DNA of 64,000 nt, taken from the NCBI RefSeq assembly GCF_010015475.1, contig NZ_SSNI01000013.1, forward strand, positions 62,001-126,000. Direction: 5' to 3'. The position numbers and the translations under genes were made by a program. The notes under the pieces are model-generated. The model was given only the letters and a program-made list of their open reading frames with translations, was not told the DNA's origin and made no database searches. The DNA comes from Pontibacter pamirensis (GTDB lineage: Bacteria > Bacteroidota > Bacteroidia > Cytophagales > Hymenobacteraceae). Below, piece after piece: positions 43,984 to 53,515 of the stretch (positions are counted from its first letter, which is position 1; every line of letters starts with the position of its first letter).

Positions 43984-44886
43984 TTATTCTTTTACTTTTT
44001 TCTTCTGCTGCCTGTCCGGAAGCCCTTCTATGTACTCGATTATTCTTCCTGCAATATCTTTTTGCGTGGCGCGCTCTATACCCTCTAACCCTGGCGATGA
44101 GTTTACCTCCAGGATCAACGGTCCGCGCTTGGACTGCAGCATATCTACACCGGCAATGCCCAAGCCAAGTGATTTAGCAGCCAGCAACGCCGCTGCTTTT
44201 TCCTGGCGCGATAACTTAATCAGCATGGCCTTGCCGCCGCGGTGCAGGTTTGAGCGGAACTCCCCCTCCTTACCCTGCCGCTTCATAGCGCCTACCACCT
44301 CACCGTTCACTATAAACGCCCGGATATCGGCACCACCGGCCTCAGATATAAACTCCTGCACAATAATACGAGCTTTCAGGTTGTGGAATGCCTCAATCAC
44401 CGATTCAGCAGCTTTTCTTGTCTCGGCCAGTACCACGCCCAGACCTTGTGTGCCTTCCAGCAATTTGATCACGAGCGGGGCGCCTCCAACCTCTTTTACC
44501 AATTCGGATGTTTGTTTTGAGTAGTTGGTAAAAGCTGTTTTAGGCATGCCCAAGCCGGCACGCGAGAGAATTTGAAGGCTGCGCAGTTTGTCCCGGGAGC
44601 GTACAATGGCCTGAGAGTCTACGGCACTTCGCACTTTCATCATCTCGAACTGGCGCACCACTGCGGTGCCATAGAAGGTAACGGAAGCACCGATGCGCGG
44701 AATAACGGCATCTATATCGGTTAAGCGCTCGCCCTTGTAGAGGATGTGGGGGTCGCCCTGCTCAATTACAAGGTCACAGCGCAGGTGGTCTAGTACAACA
44801 GCCTGGTGCCCCCGCTGCTCGGCTGCTTCTACTAAGCGGCGGGTAGAATACAGCTTCTGGTCACGGGAGAGTATAGCAATTTTCAT
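43984..44886 (-). CDS. rimK: RimK-type ATP-grasp alpha-L-glutamate ligase
   Basis: A 300-residue ligase. The ATP-grasp core spans about residues 95-290 with [14 protein letters not shown] (nucleotide-binding loop) and [12 protein letters not shown] (Mg-binding). E. coli RimK adds Glu to ribosomal protein S6 and makes poly-alpha-glutamate; substrate preference elsewhere varies. It is 7 bp downstream of the rimB-like protease gene and directly joined to the aspartoacylase gene, a three-gene operon. The start at 44886 (M-K-I-A-I-L-S-R) is clear. Confidence 0.94.
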   Translation of the reverse strand: MKIAILSRDQKLYSTRRLVEAAEQRGHQAVVLDHLRCDLVIEQGDPHILYKGERLTDIDAVIPRIGASVTFYGTAVVRQFEMMKVRSAVDSQAIVRSRDKLRSLQILSRAGLGMPKTAFTNYSKQTSELVKEVGGAPLVIKLLEGTQGLGVVLAETRKAAESVIEAFHNLKARIIVQEFISEAGGADIRAFIVNGEVVGAMKRQGKEGEFRSNLHRGGKAMLIKLSRQEKAAALLAAKSLGLGIAGVDMLQSKRGPLILEVNSSPGLEGIERATQKDIAGRIIEYIEGLPDRQQKKKVKE

Positions 44887-44893
44887 AAATGCT

Positions 44894-45376
44894 TTATTTC
44901 TTGATTTGTTTGATCTTTAGTTTGTGAGCGAGGTTTTTACGGGATACATCCACTATAAACCTGCCCTTCAGCAATTTTCGCCCAATAAGAACGGGGTACT
45001 TCATATCGCTACGGTCCGACAACGAAAACTCGGCTTCAATTGTCTCATCGAAGAATTTTATTTTTGTACGGATGACATATCTTTCCTGCACCTCTCCGAA
45101 AGAGCTTTTAATCTCTCGCAGGTCATACTCTGAAAATATGAGCTTTTTGTGGTTATACTGCGGGTGTGAAGGGTCCAGCAGGTCCAGGGCGATTACCGTC
45201 GTTCCATCTGGCTTTGTTTCTTCGTGTATATTTGAACAATGGATGGCAGACGTATAGGCTCCTGTATCTATCTTCGCTTCTATCTCGTCTATGTCCAGTT
45301 CCGGAAACGAGACTAACTCACGCCTCCCGATGATTCTCTTCTCAGAAGTTGGCTTGATTTGTTTCCCTTCTTTCAT
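44894..45376 (-). CDS. rimB: RimB-like retropepsin / ATP-dependent zinc protease family protein
   Basis: A 160-residue aspartic-protease-fold protein. The active-site loop reads [12 protein letters not shown] (D37). [15 protein letters not shown] is the second signature. In Pseudomonas the homologue RimB cleaves glutamate tails made by RimK. The frame extends to 45472, but the ATG at 45376 (M-K-E-G-K-Q) is preferred, as the upstream part overlaps low-complexity ATGAAT-type DNA. It is the first gene of the rimB-rimK-aspartoacylase operon. Confidence 0.88.
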   Translation of the reverse strand: MKEGKQIKPTSEKRIIGRRELVSFPELDIDEIEAKIDTGAYTSAIHCSNIHEETKPDGTTVIALDLLDPSHPQYNHKKLIFSEYDLREIKSSFGEVQERYVIRTKIKFFDETIEAEFSLSDRSDMKYPVLIGRKLLKGRFIVDVSRKNLAHKLKIKQIKK

Positions 45377-45385
45377 AGGCTTTTC

Positions 45386-45535
45386 TGAATTATGAATTAG
45401 GAATGCTGAATCATGAATGAGATTGAGAGGGTACCGATTGTATACAGCTTTTACCACTTCAAATTGCAGCAACCTTAAACCCGCGCTACCACCTTACTCA
45501 TTCATAACACATAGTTCAACATTCATTCTTCTACT
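45386..45535. repeat. Low-complexity ATGAAT-rich DNA flanking the rimB start
   Basis: Copies of TGAATTATGAAT-like words (45386-45420) and of CATTCAT/ATTCAT words (45496-45535) mark the region between rimB and the sorbosone dehydrogenase gene. They look like the short intergenic repeats scattered in many Bacteroidota genomes. Confidence 0.45.
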
Positions 45536-46736
45536 TACTGTACGTGATGCGGTAAATGGCATCGTTCTTATCATCCGACACCAGCATAGAACCATCCGAC
45601 ATTGAAACCACATCCACCGGGCGCCCCCAGTCCTCCTGCCCTTGCAGCCAGCCTTCTGCAAATGGTTTGTGCGTGGTCTGGCCATTAGCGTCTGTCGTAA
45701 CAGTAGCCAGGCTGTAACCTATTTTCTCAGAGCGGTTCCAGGAGCCGTGCTCTGCTATGAATATCTGGTTCCGATACTCCTCCGGAAACATATTGCCAGT
45801 GTAGAACTTCATTCCCAGTGAGCCACCGTGCGGGTGCAGTTTTTGTACAGGTGCCACAAACTCGCTGCAATTACGGTTTTTGCCGAACTCTGGATCCAAC
45901 ACATCACCGGCATGGCAATACGGGTAGCCAAAGTGCTGTCCTTTCTCAGTAACACGGTTTAACTCATCTGCCGGAACATTATCACCCATTAGGTCGCGGC
46001 CATTGTCTGTAAAGTATAAGTCGTTGGTTTCCGGGTGCCAGTCAAAACCCACGCTGTTGCGAACGCCCTCGGCATATATCTCCAGGTTAGAGCCATCCGG
46101 GTCCATGCGGGTGATAGTGGCATAAATAGGATTCTCAGACTTACAGATGTTACAAGGTGCGCCCACCGGCACATACAGCTTGTCATCCGGGCCAAAAGCA
46201 ACGAATTTCCAACCATGGTGGGCATCGCTCGGGAACTGATCGTTCACCACCTCATATGTCGGGTTGTTACGGAAAGTCTGTTCTATGCTATCAAACCGGA
46301 TAACACGGTTCACCTCAGCCACGTACAGGGCTCCGTTTCGGATGGCAACGCCATTCGGCATGGTTAAACCGGAGGCAACCACCACTACTTCGTCTGCCTT
46401 GCCATCCTTGTCTTCATCTACCACAGCATATACTCTGTCTTGTTCCCGGGTACCCACAAAAATAATTCCAGACTCACTTAGAGCCATTGAACGGGCATTG
46501 TCCACACCCTTGGCGTAATAATCAATGCGGAAGCCCTCCGGCAGCGTAATTCTTTCCAGATCTGGATCAATGGGGCCTGTTGGCATACCAATCTCTGATT
46601 TACCGAGCGCCTGCTGGGTTTCAGTTGGTCCTGTTTTGGTGATTTCCTCGTTCTCAGCATTCTCATTAGACGAGCAGCCGACACTGATAGTGGCAACGGC
46701 AAATACTGAAAGAATAAAGCTTAGTGGTTTTTTCAT
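45531..46736 (-). CDS. PQQ-dependent sugar dehydrogenase-like lipoprotein (sorbosone dehydrogenase family)
   Basis: A 401-residue periplasmic lipoprotein. Signal ends in S-V-G-C. A six-bladed propeller follows (L-P-x-G-F-R-I-D-Y-Y-A, G-L-T-M-P-N-G-V-A, G-V-R-N-S-V-G-F-D-W-H-P, D-N-G-R-D, A-E-H-G-S-W-N-R-S). A CxxC in G-A-P-C-N-I-C-K and Cys near P-Y-C-H-A-G and R-N-C-S-E are typical of the group. Likely oxidises a sugar or aldehyde using PQQ. The Met at 46736 (M-K-K-P-L-S-F) is the probable start. Confidence 0.88.
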   Translation of the reverse strand: MKKPLSFILSVFAVATISVGCSSNENAENEEITKTGPTETQQALGKSEIGMPTGPIDPDLERITLPEGFRIDYYAKGVDNARSMALSESGIIFVGTREQDRVYAVVDEDKDGKADEVVVVASGLTMPNGVAIRNGALYVAEVNRVIRFDSIEQTFRNNPTYEVVNDQFPSDAHHGWKFVAFGPDDKLYVPVGAPCNICKSENPIYATITRMDPDGSNLEIYAEGVRNSVGFDWHPETNDLYFTDNGRDLMGDNVPADELNRVTEKGQHFGYPYCHAGDVLDPEFGKNRNCSEFVAPVQKLHPHGGSLGMKFYTGNMFPEEYRNQIFIAEHGSWNRSEKIGYSLATVTTDANGQTTHKPFAEGWLQGQEDWGRPVDVVSMSDGSMLVSDDKNDAIYRITYSK

Positions 46737-46924
46737 TATGAATGGCTTCGTACAGGTTTTAGAATTCAAAATTGCGCATACTCCCTTTAAGTAGCAACAG
46801 GTATGGCTGCATTGCTTTCAAATCAACCTAAGTATACTCGTACAGAGGTACAATGTTTAAAAGGAAGCATGGATGGTTACAGGCAGAAACACAAAAGGAC
46901 GGGCTATGTTTTGCACGGTTCCTT

Positions 46925-47737
46925 TTAGCGACCGCCCTGCATGCGCTTTCGGTGAAGTAGTGCCGCCACATCCTGCAACAGGTAGGAATGCCCGGTTTTC
47001 AGGACAACCAACTCTCCCTTATCCAGCGCATCTACAAACACCCCCACCCGCTTAGGGGCTATAATCTGGTCATACTCACCCAGGAACATGGTAACGGCCA
47101 CGTGGTGCTCGTTCAGCAGGCGTACAATCTTCCGGATATCGAAGTTAAGCTCTCTGAACCCAACCCAACTGCGGTAAACGCGCAGGCGCTTAGGAGTACT
47201 GTCCATCTGGTAGTGGGCGAAGCGCAGCAGGCTTTTATGCACCATGTTGTATTTTTCCAACATCCGCAGCAGGCCAAAGAACATATCCGGCTTTACGACA
47301 GTGCGCTTAAAGAGCTGCTGCAGCCATCCGGGGTAAGTGGCAATGTTGTACCAGAAGCTCGTTCTGATACCGTCCGGGGCAATCAGGAACAGCTCCTCGA
47401 TTTTCTCCGGCATGCATTCTACCAGCGTGAGGGCAAACTTGCCACCCATGCTGAAGCCCATCAATGAAAAGCGCTGAATCTGCTCTTTTTCCAGAAAGTG
47501 CTCTACAAGTTGCTGAAGAAATGCTTTAGACAGCGGCATACTGCGCTTATACAGATGGCTGCGCCCATGAAAAAAAAGGTCGAAGGCGTAAATGGTATAG
47601 TCGTTGCCAAGCGCCTGCTCCATAGGGTGGTAATAGGCACTGCTCTGCCCGTAGCCATGAAAAGCCAGCATAGCCCGGCTGCCGTGCCCAATGACCCGGT
47701 AGTGCAGTTTAGAGCTGTTTATGATGACGTAAGGCAA
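46925..47737 (-). CDS. Alpha/beta hydrolase
   Basis: A 270-residue cytoplasmic hydrolase. Oxyanion loop A-F-H-G-Y-G-Q (25-31), nucleophile S96 in G-F-S-M-G-G, acid in G-E-Y-D-Q and His in K-T-G-H-S-Y. A helical cap between about residues 130 and 205. The family includes esterases and haloperoxidase-like enzymes; substrate unknown. It stands alone, about 190 bp from the dehydrogenase and 120 bp from the DUF502 gene. Confidence 0.88.
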   Translation of the reverse strand: MPYVIINSSKLHYRVIGHGSRAMLAFHGYGQSSAYYHPMEQALGNDYTIYAFDLFFHGRSHLYKRSMPLSKAFLQQLVEHFLEKEQIQRFSLMGFSMGGKFALTLVECMPEKIEELFLIAPDGIRTSFWYNIATYPGWLQQLFKRTVVKPDMFFGLLRMLEKYNMVHKSLLRFAHYQMDSTPKRLRVYRSWVGFRELNFDIRKIVRLLNEHHVAVTMFLGEYDQIIAPKRVGVFVDALDKGELVVLKTGHSYLLQDVAALLHRKRMQGGR

Positions 47738-47861
47738 GTAGATTGTTATTCGTTAATTGCTCAATTGTTATTACTCGATTATGAAACAGCTTGTACAGCA
47801 TTATCAATATTGGTTATGGAGGTTCTCCTGGAACAGACAATCATTAACTAACAACCAACAA

Positions 47862-48440
47862 TTATAATTTAGACACGCCACCTGATACAATAAACTTCAT
47901 CACCTCACTGCTCGGAACCTCCAAGAAAGTGACATTGCGTTTCGGCACGAGGAAGAGCTCTCCGGAAAAGTTATAGGAGTGCGGAAAGTATACGGCTACT
48001 TTATCTTCGATATTGATGGTGTCCAGGGTGTCCTGCGTTAAAAAGCCCAGTTTGTAGTTATCAGAGTCTTCCGCCATTTTCACCATCACTGGCTGGTTAA
48101 ACTTCTGGTTGTCACCCACAAAGGCATCGAAAAGATCTTTAATGCTGGAGTAGATAATACTCACAAGCGGCACTTTGTGCAGGAAACGTTCTGTTACAAC
48201 AAAAAAAGGCTTAACAAAGAAGGAAGAGCCAATAAAACCAACTACAGTCAACAGCACCACCATCAGCAGAATACCCAGCCCAGGCACCCCTAAATCGAAC
48301 ATGCTGTCTAACCAGTCGATTATTGCCACCACAATAAATATCGTAAGCGCAATAGGTGCTATAATTAGGAGCCCGTTCACGAAGTAACGGAAAAGGTTTC
48401 TCATAAAGACTACGTTCAGGAAACGGAATAATCGGTTCAT
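47862..48440 (-). CDS. DUF502-family inner-membrane protein
   Basis: A 192-residue protein with two transmembrane segments (about 17-45 and 55-80) and a beta-rich soluble C-terminus (G-x-L-T-Q-D-T-L, V-Y-F-P-H-S-Y-N-F-S-G-E-L, P-S-S-E-V-M-K-F-I-V-S-G-G). These are the fingerprints of DUF502 proteins, whose function is unknown. Start at the Met at 48440 or three codons upstream. Confidence 0.88.
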   Translation of the reverse strand: MNRLFRFLNVVFMRNLFRYFVNGLLIIAPIALTIFIVVAIIDWLDSMFDLGVPGLGILLMVVLLTVVGFIGSSFFVKPFFVVTERFLHKVPLVSIIYSSIKDLFDAFVGDNQKFNQPVMVKMAEDSDNYKLGFLTQDTLDTINIEDKVAVYFPHSYNFSGELFLVPKRNVTFLEVPSSEVMKFIVSGGVSKL

Positions 48441-48515
48441 ATTTATCAATAAAAAGGCCTTGCCGAAGCAAAGCCTAAATGTAGCAAAAAGCCAACATAG
48501 TATATCGGTAATACT

Positions 48516-49406
48516 TTATACCGGTTCTGCCTCAATGGCTGCTATACTGTTAGCCACCTGCTCCATCAGCCACATAGGGGTAGACGTTGCGCCACAAATC
48601 CCGACACTGGCAGCATGGGCGAACCAAGCTTCCTCCAGTTCCTCTTCGTTTTCTACAAAATAGCTGTTTGGGTTGTGCTGCTTACATACGCTGTAAAGCG
48701 CTTTCCCGTTCGAGCTTTTCTTGCCGCTTACAAAAACAATCACATCATGCTCTGTGGAAAACCTGGCCAGTTGCGGTTCGCGGTTAGACACCTGGCGGCA
48801 AATGCTGTCGTTGGCGTCGAAAACAGGCTGGGTGCTGTCCTGGTTTGCCTGCTTTAAGCGTTCCTCAATCAGGGCCTTAATATGGTAGAAGCCCTTGGTG
48901 CTTTTGGTTGTCTGGCTGAAAAGGGTGACCGGGCGGGTAAAATCTATTTTATGTAAATCCTCCTCCGTTGTTACAATAATGGCATCGTCGCCTGTCTGGC
49001 CCGCCAGTCCGATAACCTCTGCGTGGCCCACCTGGCCATAGATAACAATCTGCCCGTTCTCGGATTTACCGGAGTCATAGGCATGTTTTACGCGGTTCTG
49101 CAGCTTCAGCACTACGGGGCAGGACGCATCAATCAGTTCTATGTTGTTTTCAAGCGCCAGTTTATAGGTTTCAGGTGGCTCGCCGTGCGCTCTGATGAGC
49201 ACTTTACAATCACGTAACTCCTGCAGCTGCTCACGGTCTATGATGCGGAGACCTTTGTTGTAGAGGCGCTTCACTTCCATGCCGTTATGTACTATATCTC
49301 CGAGGCAGTAGAGTTCTTCGCAGTGCTCCATCTCATCCTCAGCCATCTGTATCGCAAATTCCACCCCGAAACAATAGCCGGAGTTTTTATCTATGGTTAC
49401 GTTCAT
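48516..49406 (-). CDS. ispH: 4-hydroxy-3-methylbut-2-enyl diphosphate reductase
   Basis: The last enzyme of the MEP isoprenoid pathway, producing IPP and DMAPP. The three cysteines that hold the 4Fe-4S cluster are C12, C96 and C203; the H-G-E-P and T-T-K-S segments line the active site. 296 residues is the usual length. Immediately downstream of cmk (16-bp gap), as often seen in Bacteroidota. Confidence 0.95.
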   Translation of the reverse strand: MNVTIDKNSGYCFGVEFAIQMAEDEMEHCEELYCLGDIVHNGMEVKRLYNKGLRIIDREQLQELRDCKVLIRAHGEPPETYKLALENNIELIDASCPVVLKLQNRVKHAYDSGKSENGQIVIYGQVGHAEVIGLAGQTGDDAIIVTTEEDLHKIDFTRPVTLFSQTTKSTKGFYHIKALIEERLKQANQDSTQPVFDANDSICRQVSNREPQLARFSTEHDVIVFVSGKKSSNGKALYSVCKQHNPNSYFVENEEELEEAWFAHAASVGICGATSTPMWLMEQVANSIAAIEAEPV

Positions 49407-49422
49407 CTTTTCTGCTTCAGTT

Positions 49423-50121
49423 CTACTGCAAAGAAATCTCGTTTGTTAATATTTGTGAAGTTACCTTATTCATTACAAATTCCACCTGCTCATCAATCGT
49501 CATATGCGAGGTATCCAGCAGGTGCGCATCATCGGCGCGGCGCAGGGGGCTTTCTTTTCTTGTAGAGTCTATATGGTCGCGCTTCTGCAGGTTCTCACGT
49601 ATTTCGTCCAGGTTCACCAGTTGCTTTTTCTCCAGCAGTTCCTCCTGGCGGCGTCTGGCGCGGGTGTCTACATCGGCGGTCATAAAAACCTTTACCTCCG
49701 CATCCGGGAAAACGGCTGTTCCTATGTCACGGCCATCCATCACTACGCCGCGTTTTTTCCCCATCTTCTGCTGCTGTGCCACCATGGCATGGCGCACCTC
49801 CGGCACTACGCTTACTTCGCTTACCTGGTTTGAAATATACATTTTACGTATCTCATCCTCCACATTAAGGCCATTCAGATAGACTTCGTTGCGCGCAGTT
49901 TTTGGGTTATAATGAAACTCAACCTCTATCTTATCCAGTGCGTCATTCACTTCCTTCGGGTTGGTAAGCGTTACGTGGTGCTGCAGAAAATATAATGTAA
50001 CCGCTCTGTACATGGCTCCGGTATCTATGTAGGCGTATCCAAGTTCTGCGGCTACTAATTTTGCCGTGGTGCTTTTGCCGCATGAGGAGTACCCATCGAG
50101 TGCGATTACAATTTTTTTCAT
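49423..50121 (-). CDS. cmk: Cytidylate kinase
   Basis: Phosphorylates CMP and dCMP with ATP. P-loop D-G-Y-S-S-C-G-K-S-T (residues about 9-18), the CMP-binding D-T-G-A-M-Y-R, V-M-D-G-R-D-I-G-T and D-S-T-R-x-x-S-P-L motifs are all seen. 232 residues. It lies between a tiny lipoprotein gene (24 bp upstream) and ispH. Confidence 0.95.
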   Translation of the reverse strand: MKKIVIALDGYSSCGKSTTAKLVAAELGYAYIDTGAMYRAVTLYFLQHHVTLTNPKEVNDALDKIEVEFHYNPKTARNEVYLNGLNVEDEIRKMYISNQVSEVSVVPEVRHAMVAQQQKMGKKRGVVMDGRDIGTAVFPDAEVKVFMTADVDTRARRRQEELLEKKQLVNLDEIRENLQKRDHIDSTRKESPLRRADDAHLLDTSHMTIDEQVEFVMNKVTSQILTNEISLQ

Positions 50122-50145
50122 TTAGAAGAGAAACTAAAAGCGTGT

Positions 50146-50301
50146 TTAATTAGAGTCGCATGGGCAGGGCAGATTGCCCAGCTTGCTCTTTCTTTTGAGA
50201 GATGCCGTCTTTTTTTGCTGAGGGGTTTTGGCGGTGCAGCCGGCCAGAGGGCCTGTAGCCAGAAAACCCGCAAGAATCAGGTATGAAATTATCTTTCTCA
50301 A
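50146..50301 (-). CDS. Tiny lipoprotein, 51 aa, TTG start
   Basis: A signal peptide with the lipobox P-L-A-G-C is followed by a short basic stretch (K-T-P-Q-Q-K-K) and a C-P-C end. The frame is open upstream to 50427, but the upstream part overlaps the divergent adenine deaminase start; a TTG at 50301 (R-K-I-I-S-Y) gives a proper signal peptide. The role is unknown. It leads the cmk-ispH unit. Confidence 0.65.
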   Translation of the reverse strand: MRKIISYLILAGFLATGPLAGCTAKTPQQKKTASLKRKSKLGNLPCPCDSN

Positions 50302-50386
50302 ATCAACTGAATTTAATGCAAATATAAAGTAATTTACCGTTTTCTGCCCACTAAAAGGGCGATTTTCAAAACAAACACCTGTTACC

Positions 50387-52027
50387 ATGCCTACCAGTTT
50401 TTCCATTAGCGGACGCATCATTAACATACATGACCAAGAGATTTACGAAGGCACTGTTCATGTCTCAAACGGCCGCATTTCTAAAATAGTTCGTGAAGCC
50501 ACAGCTGCTACCGATTATATATTACCCGGATTTGTAGATGCCCATGTGCACATCGAAAGCTCCATGCTGGTGCCCAGCGAATTTGCCCGGCTGGCCGTGC
50601 CGCACGGCACCGTGGCCACTGTGTCGGACCCGCACGAGATTGGGAACGTGCTCGGCCTGAAAGGCGTGGAGTATATGATAGAAAACGGGAACAAGGTGCC
50701 GTTCAAGTTTTACTTTGGCGCCCCGTCCTGTGTTCCGGCCACACCTTTCGAAACGGCCGGCGCAGAGATAACGGCCGCTGATATTGAAAAGCTCTTTCAG
50801 CGCGATGACATAAAGTACCTGGCAGAAATGATGAACTGGCCCGGCACGCTGCAACGCGCCCCGGACGTGATGGAGAAAATAGCACTAGCCCAAAAGTACG
50901 GCAAAGCCGTGGACGGCCATGCACCCGGCCTGCGGGGGGAGCAGGCCCGGCAGTATGCCTCCGTCGGCATCAGCACCGACCATGAGTGTTTTACCGCAGA
51001 GGAAGCCCTGGACAAGCTTGATGCAGGCATGAAGATACTGATAAGAGAAGGCAGCGCAGCCAAGAACTTTGAAGCCCTGATACCGCTGCTGCCGGAGCAC
51101 TACCAACACATCATGTTCTGCTCTGATGATAAGCACCCGGACAATCTTGTGGAGGGGCACATCAACCTGCTGGTAAAGCGTGCGCTGGCAGCTGGCAACG
51201 ACTTGTTTCATGTGTTACAGGCTGCCTGCGTGAACCCGGTGGAGCATTATAAACTGGAGGTTGGCCTGCTGCGGGAAGGTGATGCCGCAGACTTTATAAC
51301 GGTGGACAACCTGGACAATTTTAACGTGCAGGCTACTTACCTGGACGGGCAAATTGTAGCCGAGCACGGCAAAACGAACATTGCCTTCTCGGAGAGCGAA
51401 GACATCAACAACTTTAACACAGACCTTAAATCGCCGGAGGAGTTTGCTGTACTGGCCGGGGGTGCCACTAAAATCCGCGTGATGGAGGCTTTTGACGGAC
51501 AGCTCATCACAAAACAACAGTGGGCAGCGCCTAAGGTAGAAAGCGGCTTCATTGTGCCGGACCTGGCACAGGACGTGCTGAAGTTGACAGTGGTGAACCG
51601 GTATGAGAATGCGGCACCATCTGTAGCGTTCATTAAAAACATAGGCCTGAAGGAAGGTGCCATTGCCTCTTCCGTGGGACACGATTCCCATAACATTGTG
51701 GCCGTGGGTGTGGATGATGAAAGTATAGCAAAGGCTGTGAATCTTATTATACAATCCAAGGGAGGCGTGGCGGCCGTGGGCAAGGGCGTACAGCAACTGT
51801 TGCCGCTGCCAGTGGCGGGCATTATGTCGGCGGAGGATGGCTACAGTGTAGCAGCACACTACTCGGCCATAGACCGCATGAGCAAAGACATGGGCAGCAA
51901 ACTGGAGTCACCGTTCATGACGCTTTCTTTTATGGCACTGCTTGTTATCCCTTCTTTAAAGCTCAGCGACAAAGGCCTTTTCAACGGAGATGAGTTTAAA
52001 TTTGTATCTGTAGCGGAAATAAATTAA
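50387..52027 (+). CDS. ade: Adenine deaminase
   Basis: Converts adenine to hypoxanthine. A 546-residue amidohydrolase: metal ligands in V-D-A-H-V-H-I-E (about 51-58), H-G-T-V-A-T-V-S-D-P-H-E-I, V-D-G-H-A-P and T-D-H-E-C-F; Ade-specific C-terminal domain with G-H-D-S-H-N-I. Divergent from the tiny lipoprotein gene; no purine riboswitch seen in the short leader. Confidence 0.95.
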   Translation: MPTSFSISGRIINIHDQEIYEGTVHVSNGRISKIVREATAATDYILPGFVDAHVHIESSMLVPSEFARLAVPHGTVATVSDPHEIGNVLGLKGVEYMIENGNKVPFKFYFGAPSCVPATPFETAGAEITAADIEKLFQRDDIKYLAEMMNWPGTLQRAPDVMEKIALAQKYGKAVDGHAPGLRGEQARQYASVGISTDHECFTAEEALDKLDAGMKILIREGSAAKNFEALIPLLPEHYQHIMFCSDDKHPDNLVEGHINLLVKRALAAGNDLFHVLQAACVNPVEHYKLEVGLLREGDAADFITVDNLDNFNVQATYLDGQIVAEHGKTNIAFSESEDINNFNTDLKSPEEFAVLAGGATKIRVMEAFDGQLITKQQWAAPKVESGFIVPDLAQDVLKLTVVNRYENAAPSVAFIKNIGLKEGAIASSVGHDSHNIVAVGVDDESIAKAVNLIIQSKGGVAAVGKGVQQLLPLPVAGIMSAEDGYSVAAHYSAIDRMSKDMGSKLESPFMTLSFMALLVIPSLKLSDKGLFNGDEFKFVSVAEIN

Positions 52028-52064
52028 CTACAAATTCATCCCTTCGTAAAGGGAGCCGCAGCAG

Positions 52065-52907
52065 ATGCAGGAACTTTTGCTTTTTATTGTAGGTGTTATA
52101 GTAAGTGCGTTTGGGACAACCGTGGGTTTTGGAGGAGGTGTATTTCTAGTCCCCATCCTGATTATCTTCTTCGGCTATAACATTGAGATTGCCATCGGGT
52201 CCACCATGTCGGCGATGATGCCGGCCGCTATCATTGCCTCGCTCTTCAACCTCCGGGACCGAAGTATAGATTACCTGGTGGGCATACTGATTCAGTTTCC
52301 GGCTATGGCTGGTACTGTGTTAGGGGCTTTCATGGTTGCTTTTCTTCCTGTGCGGGAGCTTCAGCTGATTTTTGTAGTGTTTGTGCTGGGCATTGGAATG
52401 CTGATGCTGTTGCCTAAAAAGAAAGAAGCACCCCGGCACGCAGGTATCATGTATAGCATCCGGCGCGTACCAACCACCTTTATCCGAAAAAACAGAGCCA
52501 AAAAGCTGGCTTACCGGCTAAATGGAGGCTTAGTGTCTCTCTTCGGTTTTGTATCAGGTACTGTTGCGGGTTTGTTCGGCATCGGGGGCGGGTTTCTACA
52601 GACGCCCATGATGATAAAACTGTTCCGGATGCCCGCCCAGATTGCCACCTCCACTTCGCTGTTCATATTGGTGGTAACCAGCTTCACGGGCTTTATCAGC
52701 CATTTCCTGCTGGGCAACGTTCTTTGGAGCCGCAGCCTGCCCCTGATGATTGCCTTTTCCGTGGGTTCCCTGATCGGCAATCTGCTCAAGAAAAGAACTC
52801 CACGGGGCAAGAAATTGGAGCGGCTCATTGCCATTGGGTTACTGTTGGCTGGAATTGGCGTACTCCTCAACCTGCTGATGAAGACTGGCGGAGGTTTCTC
52901 ATTTTAA
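52065..52907 (+). CDS. TauE/SafE-family sulfite exporter-type permease
   Basis: A 280-residue inner-membrane protein with eight or so transmembrane segments. G-F-G-G-G-V-F and G-I-G-G-G-F-L-Q-T-P are the paired family signatures in the two halves. Exports sulfite or organosulfonates in known cases; the substrate here is unknown. It follows ade by 37 bp on the same strand, possibly co-transcribed without a functional link. Confidence 0.9.
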   Translation: MQELLLFIVGVIVSAFGTTVGFGGGVFLVPILIIFFGYNIEIAIGSTMSAMMPAAIIASLFNLRDRSIDYLVGILIQFPAMAGTVLGAFMVAFLPVRELQLIFVVFVLGIGMLMLLPKKKEAPRHAGIMYSIRRVPTTFIRKNRAKKLAYRLNGGLVSLFGFVSGTVAGLFGIGGGFLQTPMMIKLFRMPAQIATSTSLFILVVTSFTGFISHFLLGNVLWSRSLPLMIAFSVGSLIGNLLKKRTPRGKKLERLIAIGLLLAGIGVLLNLLMKTGGGFSF

Positions 52908-53080
52908 AAGACTTAAAACACAGCGCGGGCCTTGCAAATAATGCAAGGACTGCACTGCTTAAATGCGAAGCATAAAAAGTAATCCCATAAAGGCTTTGCT
53001 TATGTGTACTAACTTAGTGATACTTACTAAATCAGTTTTTGAAAGCAAAGGTTTCGTGACTTGTACCTGTGTCGGGAAAT

Positions 53081-53515
53081 TTAAACTTCTTTCTGTTCGG
53101 CGAGTTTCTGCAGCAGCACATTTACCTTTTCGGCCGTCAGTGGCTTGGTCAGGTATTCGGCATTATACCTTTTGAAGTTAGCCGTATCCTGTGGGTGTGT
53201 GGAGGTGGTTAGCACTGCTAACACAATGCTGCTCCTAAAATCATTATCGAGGCGCTCATAAAGTTCCAGCATCTCAAACCCGTCCATTACCGGCATGTTG
53301 ATATCAAGAAAAATCAGCTCCGGCTTAAAATAGTTACTGCTCTCTGCCTCGTAATTGTTATTGCTAACATTGTACAGGTAGTCAAAAGCCTGCTTACCGT
53401 TTACAAACGTGCGTACATTGTCTGTCACCTTCATCCTGTCGAGCAGGCGCTGGTTCAGAAAATTTGTGGTATCGTCGTCATCGATAAGTAAAACGCCTGA
53501 TAGCTTCTCTTTCAT
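53081..53515 (-). CDS. Single-domain response regulator
   Basis: A 144-residue receiver domain with no output domain. Acidic pocket I-D-D-D-D (11-15), phospho-acceptor D71 in F-L-D-I-N-M-P, switch Thr 103/104, and K124 in L-T-K-P-L. No histidine kinase is nearby. Such CheY-like orphans relay phosphate or act by protein contact. Confidence 0.92.
   Translation of the reverse strand: MKEKLSGVLLIDDDDTTNFLNQRLLDRMKVTDNVRTFVNGKQAFDYLYNVSNNNYEAESSNYFKPELIFLDINMPVMDGFEMLELYERLDNDFRSSIVLAVLTTSTHPQDTANFKRYNAEYLTKPLTAEKVNVLLQKLAEQKEV

Noticed and set aside
51215-51859. 214-codon minus-strand frame inside ade
   Set aside because: Antisense shadow of adenine deaminase.
52930-52948. 7-bp hairpin after the TauE/SafE gene
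   Set aside because: Could be a weak terminator, but the stem is short and no T-run follows.
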